A DNA stretch of 64,000 bases from Micromonospora profundi (GTDB lineage: Bacteria; Actinomycetota; Actinomycetes; Mycobacteriales; Micromonosporaceae). Under the pieces are notes generated by a model. That model had not been told where the DNA came from. It did not search any database and saw only the letters and a program-made list of their open reading frames with translations. The translations under genes and the position numbers were made by a program. Position 1 is the first letter of the stretch. Every line of letters starts with the position of its first letter. Location of the stretch: assembly GCF_011927785.1 (NCBI RefSeq), contig NZ_JAATJK010000001.1, forward strand, positions 2,356,001 through 2,420,000, in the 5' to 3' direction. Positions 42,940-51,951 of the stretch are shown piece after piece.

Positions 42940-45159
42940 ATGCGACATTTCCGCCGCGGCGGCGCGCTCGCCACAGTGCTCCTTCTGCTCCTGGCCGCGA
43001 CCCCGTCCCCGTCCGTCGCCGGCTCCCCCGGCCCGTCCCGCTACCGCAACCCGGTCTCCGCCGCCGTCGGCGACACCTTCGCCGACCCGGTCATCGTCCG
43101 CGGCGACGACGGCTTCTGGTACGCCTACGGCACCACCGACCCGCTGCGCGAGGGTGAACACGAGTTCCACCGGGTGCCCACGGCCCGCTCGGCCGACCTT
43201 GTCGACTGGACGTACGTCGGCGACGCGTTCGGCCCGGACCAGCGCCCGCCGTACGCGGCACCCGGTGCGGCGTTCTGGGCACCCGACGTGCGCCGGGTCG
43301 GCGACCAGTGGGTCATGTACGTGACGGTCACCGACACGATCGTCTCGGCCGAGGGCAGCGACTACGCCATCGGCGCGGCCACCGCGCCCAGCCCGACCGG
43401 GCCGTGGACCTTCGCCGCGCAGCCCGTCGTCGCGCCGCGCCCCGGCGGCGGTGGCGGCTACCTGTGGACCATCGATCCCAGCCAGTTCACCGACGTCGAC
43501 GGACGCAACTACCTCTACTACGGCAGCTACTACGGCGGCATCTCGGTCACCGAATTGAGCCCGGACGGGCTGCGGGCGGTCGGCGCTCCGACGCTGGTGG
43601 CAGTCGACAACAAGTTCGAGGGCAGCTACGTGCTGCGCCACGACGGCTGGTACTACCTGTTCGCGTCCACAGCGAACTGCTGCGCCGGGCCGGCCACCGG
43701 CTACTCCGTCCAGGTCGGACGCGCGCGCAGCCCACGCGGCCCGTTCACCGACCGCGACGGTGTCGCGCTCACCGCGTCCCGGGCCGGCGGCACCCCGGGC
43801 CTCACCCAGAACGGCAACCGGTGGATCGGCACCGGGCACAACGGGTTCGTCACCGACCTGTCCGGGCAGGACTGGATCGTCTACCACGCCATCGACCGCG
43901 CCGACCCGTACCTCGACGAGCCGTTCGGCATCAACGAACGCCCGATGCTGCTGGACCGGCTCGACTGGATCGACGGCTGGCCGACTGTCAACGCGGGCGC
44001 CGGCCCGTCCGACGGGCTCCGGCCCGCGCCGGTCACGACCGGGCGAGTCGACGAACGGTTCGACACGACCGACCTGGCCCGCTGGCGACGCACCGGCCAG
44101 TGGCGGGTCGCCGACGGCCGGCTTACCGGCAGCGGCGCACTGACCAGCCGTACCACCGTCGGCGGAGACGTGCGCGCGGAGGCCGACCTGCGGCTGACCG
44201 GCGCGACAAGCGCCGGGGTCACCCTCGACGACCGGGTAGCGGTCCGGGTGGTCGGCGGCCGTCTCGTCGCCAGCGACGGCCGCAGGAGCGCCAGCGCGCC
44301 GCTGCCCGCCGGCTTCGCACCGGCCGACCGGCACAATCTGGCCATCGAGGTACGCGGGCGGCAGCTCGTCGCCGAGCTGAGCCCGGCCCGGCTGGGTGAC
44401 CAGCTCGCCGTGGTGTCGTTGCGGCTGGACCGCCCGGCGGCCGGCCCGGTCGGGTTGACGGCCACCGGCGGCCCGGCCGAGTTCGACAACGTCAGCGTGG
44501 CCCGGCTGTACCAGCCGGCGAAGCGGGCGGTGCCCGAACCCCGCGTGACCGGTGCGCCGCTGCGGGCGTACTCCGACGAGTTCGACGACGGGCTCGACGG
44601 CGACTGGCGGTGGGTACGCGAGGACCCCGCGGCCACCGTCTCCGGCGGGGCGCTGCGCTGGCCGGTGCAGGCCGCCGACCTGACCGGCACCGGCAACACG
44701 GCGGGTGTGCTGCTGCGCGACGCGCCCACCGGCGACTACGTCGTCGAGACGACTGTGACCCTGGACCTCGGCGAGGAGACCGTCCGCAACTACCAGCAGG
44801 CCGGCCTGGTCGCCTACGTGGACGACGACCGGTTCGCCCGGCTGGCCCAGGTGGCGATCTGGAACACCCGCCAGGTCGAGTACGGCTACGAGCTGCCGTA
44901 CGCCGGGCAGCCGGTCTACGGCGGCAGCATCGTCGGCACCCCGGCCACCACCACCTGGCTGCGCTTGGCGCACCACGTCGACCGGGCAACCGGTGAACAC
45001 GAGTTCCGGGCCGGCTCCAGCCGCGACGGGCGTACCTGGACGTGGGGTGCGGTGTGGACCTTCCCGGCCGACACCACCCCCCGGATCGGGCTCGTCGCGC
45101 ACGGCGGCGCCGAGCCGGCGGTCACCGCCGAGTTCGACTACCTGCGCTTCTACCGCTGA
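42940..45159 (+). CDS. Secreted glycoside hydrolase family 43 protein
   Basis: 739-residue exported enzyme. Signal peptide (LATVLLLLLAATPSPSVAG), then a five-bladed GH43 catalytic domain with the base Asp in FADPVIVRGDDGFWYAYGT, the second Asp in TIDPSQFTDVDGRNYLYYGS and the acid Glu in NKFEGSYVLRHDGWYYL; IVYHAIDRADPY is also typical of arabinanases. After residue about 370 come two jelly-roll-like modules; the last (SDEFDDGLDGDWRWVRED ... GLVAYVDDDRFARLAQV) is a concanavalin-like DUF1349-type domain. It probably attacks arabinan or arabinoxylan outside the cell. Confidence 0.93.
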   Translation: MRHFRRGGALATVLLLLLAATPSPSVAGSPGPSRYRNPVSAAVGDTFADPVIVRGDDGFWYAYGTTDPLREGEHEFHRVPTARSADLVDWTYVGDAFGPDQRPPYAAPGAAFWAPDVRRVGDQWVMYVTVTDTIVSAEGSDYAIGAATAPSPTGPWTFAAQPVVAPRPGGGGGYLWTIDPSQFTDVDGRNYLYYGSYYGGISVTELSPDGLRAVGAPTLVAVDNKFEGSYVLRHDGWYYLFASTANCCAGPATGYSVQVGRARSPRGPFTDRDGVALTASRAGGTPGLTQNGNRWIGTGHNGFVTDLSGQDWIVYHAIDRADPYLDEPFGINERPMLLDRLDWIDGWPTVNAGAGPSDGLRPAPVTTGRVDERFDTTDLARWRRTGQWRVADGRLTGSGALTSRTTVGGDVRAEADLRLTGATSAGVTLDDRVAVRVVGGRLVASDGRRSASAPLPAGFAPADRHNLAIEVRGRQLVAELSPARLGDQLAVVSLRLDRPAAGPVGLTATGGPAEFDNVSVARLYQPAKRAVPEPRVTGAPLRAYSDEFDDGLDGDWRWVREDPAATVSGGALRWPVQAADLTGTGNTAGVLLRDAPTGDYVVETTVTLDLGEETVRNYQQAGLVAYVDDDRFARLAQVAIWNTRQVEYGYELPYAGQPVYGGSIVGTPATTTWLRLAHHVDRATGEHEFRAGSSRDGRTWTWGAVWTFPADTTPRIGLVAHGGAEPAVTAEFDYLRFYR

Positions 45160-45162
45160 GGT

Positions 45163-45195
45163 GAAGTGCCCCCTGGATGGTCCAGGGGGCACTTC
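45163..45195 (+). terminator. Terminator of the GH43 gene
   Basis: A perfect 15-bp stem (GAAGTGCCCCCTGGA at 45163-45177 with 45181-45195), 3-nt loop, followed by GTTT, starting 3 nt after the stop codon. Confidence 0.92.
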
Positions 45196-45275
45196 GTTTC
45201 GGGTCAGGCTTTCCGAGGAGGGCCGACACAGCATTCCTGATCAAATTGCCTGTTTGCGGGCTGTCGTACGATGAG

Positions 45276-45310
45276 GGAGCCGCGACGCCATTGTGGCAAG
45301 TCGCGGCTCC
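45276..45310 (+). promoter_or_regulatory. Leader hairpin upstream of the 222-aa gene
   Basis: GGAGCCGCGAC (45276-45286) pairs with GTCGCGGCTCC (45300-45310); GCCA/TGGC extends the stem internally with a TTG loop. A possible -10 (TACGAT, 45267-45272) immediately precedes it, which would place the hairpin at the very 5' end of the transcript. It may stabilise the mRNA or control its translation. Confidence 0.5.
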
Positions 45311-45344
45311 AGCGCTCGCACCGCGGGCGGATTGAAGCAGCCGC

Positions 45345-46013
45345 ATGATCTGGTCAAAGCTCAGAAGCGACCGCACCTCTCACCGACTTCGCGCCGTGGA
45401 CGACCTGCAGTTTCCTGCAAGCGGGCGGCAGCGGCTACGCAATCAGTTTCCCCATCTCAGCGACGACGACATTCACTTGGTCGAATCCGCTACCCGACAG
45501 TGGTTCCGACTCGTCGTCCGCCATTCCAGTACGAAGGTCACAATGCCGTCGGTCGCTGTGGACGTCCTGTGGCAGGAAATGACGTTGCACGCGCAGGATT
45601 ACGCCGCCTTCTGCGACGCCGCGTTCGGGAGCCTTCTGCACCACCGGCCGAGGTCTGCGGCGAGTGCTGGCGCGGTCGACGCCGATCGCATCCCTCTGCT
45701 GCTGGCCACTCTGAGCCACAGCCGCCGGGACGAGGATTGTGGCCCCACCGGTCTGCCGCTGCTCTTCCGGGTCGACCAGGAAGTCGGCGTCCCGCAGGGC
45801 AACCGCTACCTGGCCGACTGCGGCGGGCGCGGCGAATGCTTCCCGGGCGCCGGCCTTCTCTGCCTGCAACACCTCGGAGGGCCGGGCAAGCGGCCCAGGG
45901 CGCCCGGCATCCGTGGTGACCTGCCCTTCAACGACGGCCGTCACGGCTACGCCGGCGGCGCAGGCGGCGGGGGTGGCGGCGAGTTGTACGGCGACGGCGA
46001 GGGCAGCAACTGA
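45345..46013 (+). CDS. Gly-rich-tailed protein of unknown function
   Basis: 222 residues. The middle reads VDVLWQEMTLHAQDYAAFCDAAFGSLLHHRP, a pattern known from 'glycine-rich domain-containing' bacterial proteins where a WH-x-F/M ... DY-x-x-F-C ... G-x-x-x-HH motif recurs; here W-Q replaces W-H. Several Cys residues (DCGP, DCGGRGECFPGAGLLCLQH) follow, and the C-terminus is a GGAGGGGGGE run. No signal peptide or membrane helix. The function is unknown. There is no good ribosome site before ATG 45345. Confidence 0.75.
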   Translation: MIWSKLRSDRTSHRLRAVDDLQFPASGRQRLRNQFPHLSDDDIHLVESATRQWFRLVVRHSSTKVTMPSVAVDVLWQEMTLHAQDYAAFCDAAFGSLLHHRPRSAASAGAVDADRIPLLLATLSHSRRDEDCGPTGLPLLFRVDQEVGVPQGNRYLADCGGRGECFPGAGLLCLQHLGGPGKRPRAPGIRGDLPFNDGRHGYAGGAGGGGGGELYGDGEGSN

Positions 46014-46042
46014 GGCCTCGCCCCACCGGCGCAGAAGCCCCT

Positions 46043-46078
46043 GCCTCCACGGCCGTCCGGCCGGACGGCCGTGGAGGC
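46043..46078. terminator. Perfect 36-bp palindrome between convergent genes
   Basis: GCCTCCACGGCCGTCCGG (46043-46060) is followed directly by its exact complement (46061-46078). It separates the stop codons of the 222-aa gene (+) and the 2H phosphoesterase gene (-), so it should terminate both. Confidence 0.88.
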
Positions 46079-46079
46079 A

Positions 46080-46601
46080 TCAGCACTGCTGGCCGGTCAA
46101 CGCGGTCACCGATCGGTCCGTGCCGTCGTAGCTGCGGGCCGCGACGAAGGAGCCCGTCGGGCGCTGTCCACCGGTGACGGCGCGGGCCAGCCGCAGGTCC
46201 GCGTCGCGGAACCGCAGGGCCAGACTCAGGTGCGGCACCCACGCCCCCGGCGCGTGCCACGGGCGGTGCCCGTCGGCGTCGGCGAGAACGTCCCAGACGG
46301 CGGCGTGCAGCGCTGTCAGCGCCGGAGTGGGGCGTACCAGCCAGACCAGCGGCGCGCTGCCGTCGAGGACCACGACCCGGTCGAGCATGACCGGCAGCGG
46401 AAGCGCGGCGTCCAGCAGATCGGCCAAGCGGGGCTCGACTCCGGGCGGGAACTCGTCCACAGCGGCGACCGTCAGGTGCGGCCGGTTTGTGGGGTGGGTG
46501 TTGCGGGCCAGGCTGGGCAGCCCGACCTGCGCCAACCGGTCCCACGCCGCCCGCACCGCACCGTCCAACCCGCCCGAACACACCAACTCCACCGTCCGCA
46601 C
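46080..46601 (-). CDS. 2'-5' RNA ligase/2H phosphoesterase family protein
   Basis: 173-residue cytoplasmic protein with the two H-x-T/S motifs of 2H phosphoesterases: HLTVAAV (about residue 42) and HLSLALR (about residue 125), each with hydrophobic flanks as in LigT. The family acts on 2'-5' or cyclic phosphodiester bonds in RNA or nucleotides; the native substrate is unknown. Stands alone. Confidence 0.88.
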   Translation of the reverse strand: MRTVELVCSGGLDGAVRAAWDRLAQVGLPSLARNTHPTNRPHLTVAAVDEFPPGVEPRLADLLDAALPLPVMLDRVVVLDGSAPLVWLVRPTPALTALHAAVWDVLADADGHRPWHAPGAWVPHLSLALRFRDADLRLARAVTGGQRPTGSFVAARSYDGTDRSVTALTGQQC

Positions 46602-46638
46602 CCCGAAAAGCTATCCCCCGGCCGTCGCCCCCGCCTTC

Positions 46639-46709
46639 TCCCGGGTCGATCATGAGGTTGGCGGTGGGATATGCCGCTCGAACCCCGCCAACCTCATGAT
46701 CACCGGGAG
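46639..46709. repeat. Long intergenic palindrome (CATGAGGTTGG type)
   Basis: GATCATGAGGTTGGCGG (46648-46664) pairs perfectly over 17 bp with 46685-46701, and outer arms CTCCCGG (46639-46645) and CCGGGAG (46703-46709) extend it. A 20-nt spacer forms the loop. It lies upstream of the phosphoesterase start and downstream of the NarL-type regulator stop, in one transcription direction, so it may terminate the upstream unit or be a member of a repeat family. Confidence 0.8.
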
Positions 46710-46734
46710 GGGGTGCAGGCGGCCGGTGGGTGGG

Positions 46735-47340
46735 TTAGAGCCAGCCGTTGTCCCGGGCGGTGCGCACGGCTGCGGCCCGGTCTGCCGCGCCGATTTTCTG
46801 CACTGCGGCGGAGAGGTGGTTGCGCACCGTGCCGGTGGACAGGTGCACCCGGCGGGCGATCACCGCGACCGGGGCGCCGAACTCCGCCAACCGCAGCGTC
46901 TCCAGCTCGCGGGGTGTCAACGGGCAGGTGGGAAGGGTGAGCGCGTCGGCGGCGAGCGACGGGTCGACGTACCGGCCGCCGGCGTGCACCCGGCGGATCA
47001 CGTCGGCGAGCGCGCTGCCGGGGGCGCCCTTGGGCAGGAACCCCCGGGCGCCGGCGGTCAACGCCTGGCGCAGGTGACCCGGACGGCCGTGCCCGGTGAG
47101 GACGACCACAGCGCAGGCGGGACGGACGCGGGTCAGCTCGGCGGCGACAGCGATGCCGTCCAGGCCGGGCATCTCCAGATCCACCACTGCCACGTCGGGG
47201 CGGTGTGCGAGTGCCGCGGTGACCGCCGCCGGGCCGTCGGCGGCGTGTCCCACCACCTCGATGTCCGGCTCCAGAGCGAGCAGCGCGCCGACGGCGACCC
47301 GGATCAGGTCCTCGTCGTCAGCGAGCAGGACGCGGATCAC
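46735..47340 (-). CDS. NarL/FixJ-family response regulator
   Basis: 201 residues: receiver with ADDED, phosphorylation site VVDLEMP, LTGH and FLPKG; then a LuxR-type helix-turn-helix (LTPRELETLRLAEFGAPVAVIARRVHLSTGTVRNHLSAAVQKI). The start overlaps the kinase stop by 4 bp (ATGA). This type of DesR-like regulator controls membrane-related genes in other Gram-positives; targets here are unknown. Confidence 0.92.
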   Translation of the reverse strand: MIRVLLADDEDLIRVAVGALLALEPDIEVVGHAADGPAAVTAALAHRPDVAVVDLEMPGLDGIAVAAELTRVRPACAVVVLTGHGRPGHLRQALTAGARGFLPKGAPGSALADVIRRVHAGGRYVDPSLAADALTLPTCPLTPRELETLRLAEFGAPVAVIARRVHLSTGTVRNHLSAAVQKIGAADRAAAVRTARDNGWL

Positions 47341-48485
47341 GAGGTCACCGGCACGGCGGCCTCGATGGTGAAGACCGCGTCGTCCCGGCGTACCCGCAGT
47401 TCGCCGCCGGCGGCGGTGAGCCGGTCACCCAGCCCGCGCAGCCCGTGGCTGTAACCGTCGGGCCCTCGGTCGTCGACACCGTCGTTTGCCACAGTCATCC
47501 TGACCACGTCGTCCTCCCGTTGGAACTGGATCCGGCACCAGTCGGCGCGGCTGTGCCGCAGCACGTTCGTCCCCGCCTCCCGCAGCACGGCCGCCAGTTC
47601 GGTGGCAGCGCCCTGCGGCAGGTCCGCCGGTGGTGGGACGACAGTGCAGCGCACACCGCAGGAGCGCAGGACGCCCACCACGGCCTCCAACTGCTCGCCG
47701 AGGTCGACGGCCCGGTAGCCGTGCACTGTCTCCCGCACCTCGGCCAGGGCGGACGCGGCGAGCCGCTGCACCTCGGTGGCCTCCCGGCCGGCCCGCTCCG
47801 GGTCCACAGCGGCCAGCCGCGCGGCGAGTTCGGCCTTCAACGCGATCACCGTGAGGCTGTGCCCGAGGACGTCGTGCACGTCGCGGGCGAAGCGGAGCCG
47901 CTCCTCGGCGGCGGCAAGTCCGGCCTGGGCGGCCTGCCCCTGCCGGGCGTCCACGAGCAGATCCCAGAACCAGACCTGGAATCCGTTGACGGCGGCGACG
48001 CCGACACCGACTCCGCCGGTCACGGCGAGGTGACGCGCGACGGAACCTCCCGTCCACACGGCGACAGCCACCGTCACCAGCAGGACGCCGGCCGCCATCA
48101 CCAGTGCCGCCCGCAGTCGGAGCAGCAGCGGTGCCATGCCGATCAGTGCCGCCCCCAACCAGGCCCAGGTCGGCCAGACCCCTGCCGCCACCGGCCCCAC
48201 AAGCGGGACGGTCAGGACCGCCGCCCCGACCAGGCTCAGCTGGGCGCGGCGACGCCACAGTGGGTCGAGCCAGGGCGTCACGGCCGCGTACAGCACGGCG
48301 GTCTGAGCGATCATGAAGGCGAGGATGCCGGCCGCGCCGAGCGCCACCCGGCGTGGGTCGGGCTCGCGGGTCAGGCCGACCGCGGGCAGCAGGACACTCG
48401 CCCAGACACCGGTGGCCAGTGACAGCAGGGTCGCCTGCCGGGCCCGGTGCAGCCGGCGGTCCGCCCGGGGGATCACCGCCTCCAT
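47337..48485 (-). CDS. DesK-type sensor histidine kinase
   Basis: 382-residue membrane kinase with five to six hydrophobic segments, a HisKA_3 motif ERLRFARDVHDVLGHSLTVIALK with the phospho-His, and an HATPase domain (VLREAGTNVLRHS, TVANDGVDD, HGLRGLGDRL). The N-box has Thr-Asn instead of the usual Leu-Thr-Asn, still with the Asn. ATG 48485 is preferred; GTG 48491 is two codons upstream. Forms a coupled pair with the downstream regulator. Confidence 0.92.
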   Translation of the reverse strand: MEAVIPRADRRLHRARQATLLSLATGVWASVLLPAVGLTREPDPRRVALGAAGILAFMIAQTAVLYAAVTPWLDPLWRRRAQLSLVGAAVLTVPLVGPVAAGVWPTWAWLGAALIGMAPLLLRLRAALVMAAGVLLVTVAVAVWTGGSVARHLAVTGGVGVGVAAVNGFQVWFWDLLVDARQGQAAQAGLAAAEERLRFARDVHDVLGHSLTVIALKAELAARLAAVDPERAGREATEVQRLAASALAEVRETVHGYRAVDLGEQLEAVVGVLRSCGVRCTVVPPPADLPQGAATELAAVLREAGTNVLRHSRADWCRIQFQREDDVVRMTVANDGVDDRGPDGYSHGLRGLGDRLTAAGGELRVRRDDAVFTIEAAVPVTS

Positions 48486-48623
48486 CGCCACGCACCGATC
48501 CTAGGACCGGCCCGCGCCCGGTCCACCCCTGCGAGATGTCACGGTCGACCCGTGCGGTCCGCACAATCTTCCGGTGACGAATGCGCCTGCCCACAGCGCG
48601 GCGGCGCCGGCAGTGTGAACGTC

Positions 48624-49592
48624 ATGGGACAGACAGAGACACACGCCGACACTCTCGTCGCACCGCCGACCGCACCGCAGCCGCCTACGAAACCGCCGAA
48701 CCGCACGCCGGCGAACCACACGCCGCTGGACAACCCGCCGTCGGGCAACGCGCCTCCCGACGACGCACCGCTGGACGGCGACCCACCGGGCGGCGGCACC
48801 CGGCGCCTACTGTGGCACCTCGGTGAGATGGCGATCGCCATGATCGCCGGGATGCTGCTGCTCGGCCCGGCGTGGGACACGGCCGGCACGCTGCTCGGCA
48901 TCACGGGGACGCTGGCCCGTCCGGAGGTGGGCGCGCTGGCGATGGCCACCAACATGACAATCGGTATGAGCGTCTGGATGCGGTACCGGGCGCACGGATG
49001 GGACGCGGTCGGCGAGATGGCCGCCGCGATGTACGTCCCGTTCCTCCTGCTGTTCGCGCCGATGTGGGCCGGTCTGCTGGACGCCGACGCGATGCTGCTC
49101 GGCGGTCACCTGCTGATGGTGCCGGCGATGGTGCTGGTGGCGCTGCGACACCGGCACGCGACACCTGTGGCGGTACGCCGGCACCCGGCCGTCGTGGCGC
49201 TCGCCCGCCGCTGGCCGACCGGGTTGGCCCTGCTGATGACCGTGGACATGTGGGTCGACCCGGCTCTGCTCAGCCCGTGGACGATGCTGGTGCTGCCCGG
49301 GGCGTACCTGCTGATCGGTGTGGCACGGCGGACCCTGCGCGGGCCCGGGGTGCTCGCCACGCAGCTCCTCGGCCTGGCCGGTTGGGTCGGCCTGGCGCTG
49401 GTCGCGGTGGCGGCCGGTGGGCGGACCGCCGGTTGGCTTGTGGCCTTCGGTTGGTTGGCGCACGCCGGCTGGGATCTTGCGCATCACCGCACCGGACGGG
49501 TGGTGCCACGCGCCTTCTCGGAGTGGTGCGGGGTGCTGGACGCGGCCATCGCCGCCACGATGATCTTCGCGCTCCTGAGCATCGGCGGCTGA
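48624..49592 (+). CDS. Polytopic membrane protein of unknown function
   Basis: 322 residues. A Pro/Asn/Thr-rich cytoplasmic N-terminus of about 60 residues precedes about eight membrane segments (MAIAMIAGMLLLGPAW, MATNMTIGMSVWMRYR, EMAAAMYVPFLLLFAPMWAG, LLMVPAMVLVAL and others) with many Met residues in the first three. The Met-rich helices and conserved-looking AMATNMTIGMSVWMR recall a group of actinobacterial integral membrane proteins of unknown function; metal transport is conceivable. GTG 48615 is an alternative start. Divergent from the DesK-type kinase. Confidence 0.78.
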   Translation: MGQTETHADTLVAPPTAPQPPTKPPNRTPANHTPLDNPPSGNAPPDDAPLDGDPPGGGTRRLLWHLGEMAIAMIAGMLLLGPAWDTAGTLLGITGTLARPEVGALAMATNMTIGMSVWMRYRAHGWDAVGEMAAAMYVPFLLLFAPMWAGLLDADAMLLGGHLLMVPAMVLVALRHRHATPVAVRRHPAVVALARRWPTGLALLMTVDMWVDPALLSPWTMLVLPGAYLLIGVARRTLRGPGVLATQLLGLAGWVGLALVAVAAGGRTAGWLVAFGWLAHAGWDLAHHRTGRVVPRAFSEWCGVLDAAIAATMIFALLSIGG

Positions 49593-49595
49593 TCC

Positions 49596-49627
49596 GGCCG
49601 CCCGCCGACACGGGGCGGCGGGCGGCC
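49596..49627 (+). terminator. Hairpin after the polytopic membrane protein gene
   Basis: GGCCGCCCGCCG (49596-49607) pairs perfectly with CGGCGGGCGGCC (49616-49627) around an 8-nt loop, 3 nt after the stop codon. Confidence 0.82.
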
Positions 49628-49722
49628 CTGGCGTCCGTCCTCGGCGGTGTCGCATGCCAACGGGCGCTGATGTTGTGCCGGGCGGCGCAGCGGGCGCGGC
49701 GGCTTGATGAAAAGCTTGACGC

Positions 49723-51456
49723 ATGAGTTCCGCACCTGCACAGCACGACGCCCCGACCGACAACGCTCCCGACGGCACCGACGAGGCGAACGCCTTCACG
49801 GAGCTGGGGCTGCGCTCCGAGCTGCTGGGCGCGTTGGCCGCCCTCGGCTACGAGGAGCCAACTCCCATCCAGCGGGAGGCCATCCCGCCCCTGCTGGAAG
49901 GTCGGGACCTGCTGGGGCAGGCAGCGACCGGCACCGGCAAGACGGCCGCGTTCGCGCTGCCGCTGCTGAACCTCATGACGGCGCACCGTCAGGGCGGCGA
50001 CCCGGTGGCGCTGGTGCTGGTGCCGACGCGGGAGCTGGCGGTGCAGGTGTCCGAGGCGTTCCACCGCTACGGCAAGGACCTGGGCGCGCGGGTGCTGCCG
50101 ATCTACGGTGGGCAGCCGATCGGGCGGCAGTTGCGGGCGCTGGACAGCGGGGTGGACGTGGTGGTGGCCACCCCCGGGCGGGCACTGGACCACATCGCCC
50201 GGGGCACCCTGCGCCTCGGCGGCCTGGCCACCGTGGTGCTCGACGAGGCCGACGAGATGCTCGACATGGGCTTCGCCGAGGACATCGAGGCGATCCTGGA
50301 GCACGCTCCGGCGCAGCGCCAGACCGTGCTCTTCTCGGCCACCATGCCGTCGCGCATCGACGGGATGGCCCGCCAGCACCTGCGCGAGCCGGTCCGCATC
50401 GAGATCGGCCGGGAGCAGCAGGTCGCAGGTGAGGCGCCCCGGGTACGGCAGAGCGCGTACATCGTGACGCGGGCGCACAAGCCGGCTGCGCTGGGTCGGG
50501 TGCTGGACGTGGAGTCGCCGACGGCCGCTATCGTGTTCTGCCGCAGCCGGGAGGAGGTCGACCGGCTGACCGAGACGATGAACGGCCGGGGCTACCGCTC
50601 CGAGGCGCTGCACGGCGGGATGAGCCAGGAGCAGCGGGACCGGGTGATGGGACGCCTGCGCGCCGGCACCGCCGACCTGCTGGTGGCCACCGACGTGGCG
50701 GCCCGAGGGCTGGACGTCGAGCAGCTCACCCACGTGGTCAACTACGACGTACCGTCGGCGCCGGAGTCGTACGTGCACCGGATCGGGCGGGTGGGTCGGG
50801 CCGGGCGTGAGGGCGTGGCGATCACCCTCGCCGAGCCGCGCGAGCACCGGATGCTGAAGACGATCGAGCGGGTGACCGGCCAGCGGATCACCATCGACAA
50901 GATCCCCACGGTTGCGGACATGCGTACCCGCCGGTTGGAGCTGACCCAGGCGGCGCTGCGGGAGAGCCTGCTGGAGGACGACCTCGACCCGTACCGGGTG
51001 ATCGTGGAGACGCTTACCGACGAGTTCGACCTGATGGAGGTCGCCCTCGCCGCCGTGAAGCTCGCGCACGAGGTGACCTCGCCGGGCTCCGACGACGAGG
51101 AGGAGATCCCGCAGGCGCCGGTGCGCGGCCCCCGCGAGGGTCGGCCGGAGACCGGTGGCCGGGGCGGCGATCGTCGTGGCGGGGGCCGACCGCGCCCGGG
51201 CGGCGGCAACACCGTCCAGGTCTTCGTGGGCCTGGGCCGGCGTGCCGGCGTACGCCCGCAGGATCTGGTGGGCGCGATCACCGGCGAGACCGGTATCCGC
51301 GGCCGGGACATCGGCTCGATCGAGATCGCCGACCGGTTCTCGCTGGTGGAGGTGCCGCAGGGGGTCGCCGACGAGGTGATCTCCGGACTGCGCCAGAGCA
51401 CGATCAAGGGCCGCAAGGCCACTGTGCGTCGCGACCGTGGAGGCGACGAGCGCTGA
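49723..51456 (+). CDS. DEAD-box RNA helicase (DeaD/CsdA-like)
   Basis: 577-residue ATP-dependent RNA helicase. Motifs in order: Q-motif (PTPIQREAIP), Walker A (ATGTGKTAA), PTRELA, TPGR, DEAD box (LDEADEML), SAT, VFCRSREE, ATDVAARGLD and HRIGRVGRAGR. The C-terminus has an acidic then Arg/Gly-rich linker (REGRPETGGRGGDRRGGGRP) and a DbpA-type RNA-binding domain (NTVQVFVGLGRRAGVRPQDLVGAI). Likely acts in ribosome assembly and mRNA turnover, especially in the cold. Confidence 0.95.
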   Translation: MSSAPAQHDAPTDNAPDGTDEANAFTELGLRSELLGALAALGYEEPTPIQREAIPPLLEGRDLLGQAATGTGKTAAFALPLLNLMTAHRQGGDPVALVLVPTRELAVQVSEAFHRYGKDLGARVLPIYGGQPIGRQLRALDSGVDVVVATPGRALDHIARGTLRLGGLATVVLDEADEMLDMGFAEDIEAILEHAPAQRQTVLFSATMPSRIDGMARQHLREPVRIEIGREQQVAGEAPRVRQSAYIVTRAHKPAALGRVLDVESPTAAIVFCRSREEVDRLTETMNGRGYRSEALHGGMSQEQRDRVMGRLRAGTADLLVATDVAARGLDVEQLTHVVNYDVPSAPESYVHRIGRVGRAGREGVAITLAEPREHRMLKTIERVTGQRITIDKIPTVADMRTRRLELTQAALRESLLEDDLDPYRVIVETLTDEFDLMEVALAAVKLAHEVTSPGSDDEEEIPQAPVRGPREGRPETGGRGGDRRGGGRPRPGGGNTVQVFVGLGRRAGVRPQDLVGAITGETGIRGRDIGSIEIADRFSLVEVPQGVADEVISGLRQSTIKGRKATVRRDRGGDER

Positions 51457-51474
51457 GCACGCCGCCGGCACGGA

Positions 51475-51879
51475 TCAGAAGGAGTACGGGCCGAAGCGAC
51501 CCCAGGCCACAACGGCGGCGAGGACGAGCAGCACCACGCAGGTGATGGCGCCCTGGATCTCCGTGCGGCGCCTGTCGTCGGTGTCCTGCTTCTTCATGTC
51601 GCGCAGGTGCACCAGTATGGCGCCGATCATGACGATGACCAGCCCGACGGCGGCCAGCGGGGTGAGGACGGTGGCGATGCCGGTGAGGGCGGGCAGTACG
51701 AGCCCGAGGGCGGCCAGCACCTCGACGGCACCGAGTGCCTTGACCTGGCTGGGCGGGACGGGGTCGACCCAGCCCATCCGGTCGCGCAGCTTCTCCTTCG
51801 GCTGGGTCAGCTTGGCCAGGCCGGCACCGGCGAAGACGGCGGCGAGCAGGATCTGGATGACCCAGAGCACGGTGTTCAC
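51475..51879 (-). CDS. DoxX family membrane protein
   Basis: 134 residues with four hydrophobic segments, matching DoxX-like proteins (LAAVFAGAGLAKLTQPKEKL in helix 1-loop, LGAVEVLAALGLVLPAL in helix 2). The family includes quinone-linked oxidoreductase subunits, but most small members have no known function. Convergent with the helicase gene (18-bp gap between stops). Confidence 0.88.
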   Translation of the reverse strand: MNTVLWVIQILLAAVFAGAGLAKLTQPKEKLRDRMGWVDPVPPSQVKALGAVEVLAALGLVLPALTGIATVLTPLAAVGLVIVMIGAILVHLRDMKKQDTDDRRRTEIQGAITCVVLLVLAAVVAWGRFGPYSF

Positions 51880-51951
51880 GGGGGTTCCTCCGGGGGGCGC
51901 CGCCTCGCGGCGGTGAGGGTTGTTGAGAGTTCAACCGAGACAGTAGTACGT

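Noticed and set aside
42784-45234. Upstream part of the 1064-codon minus-strand frame at 42040-45234
   Set aside because: Antisense to the GH43 gene, whose motifs are unambiguous; only the C-terminal 247 codons (ArsR-like regulator) are real.
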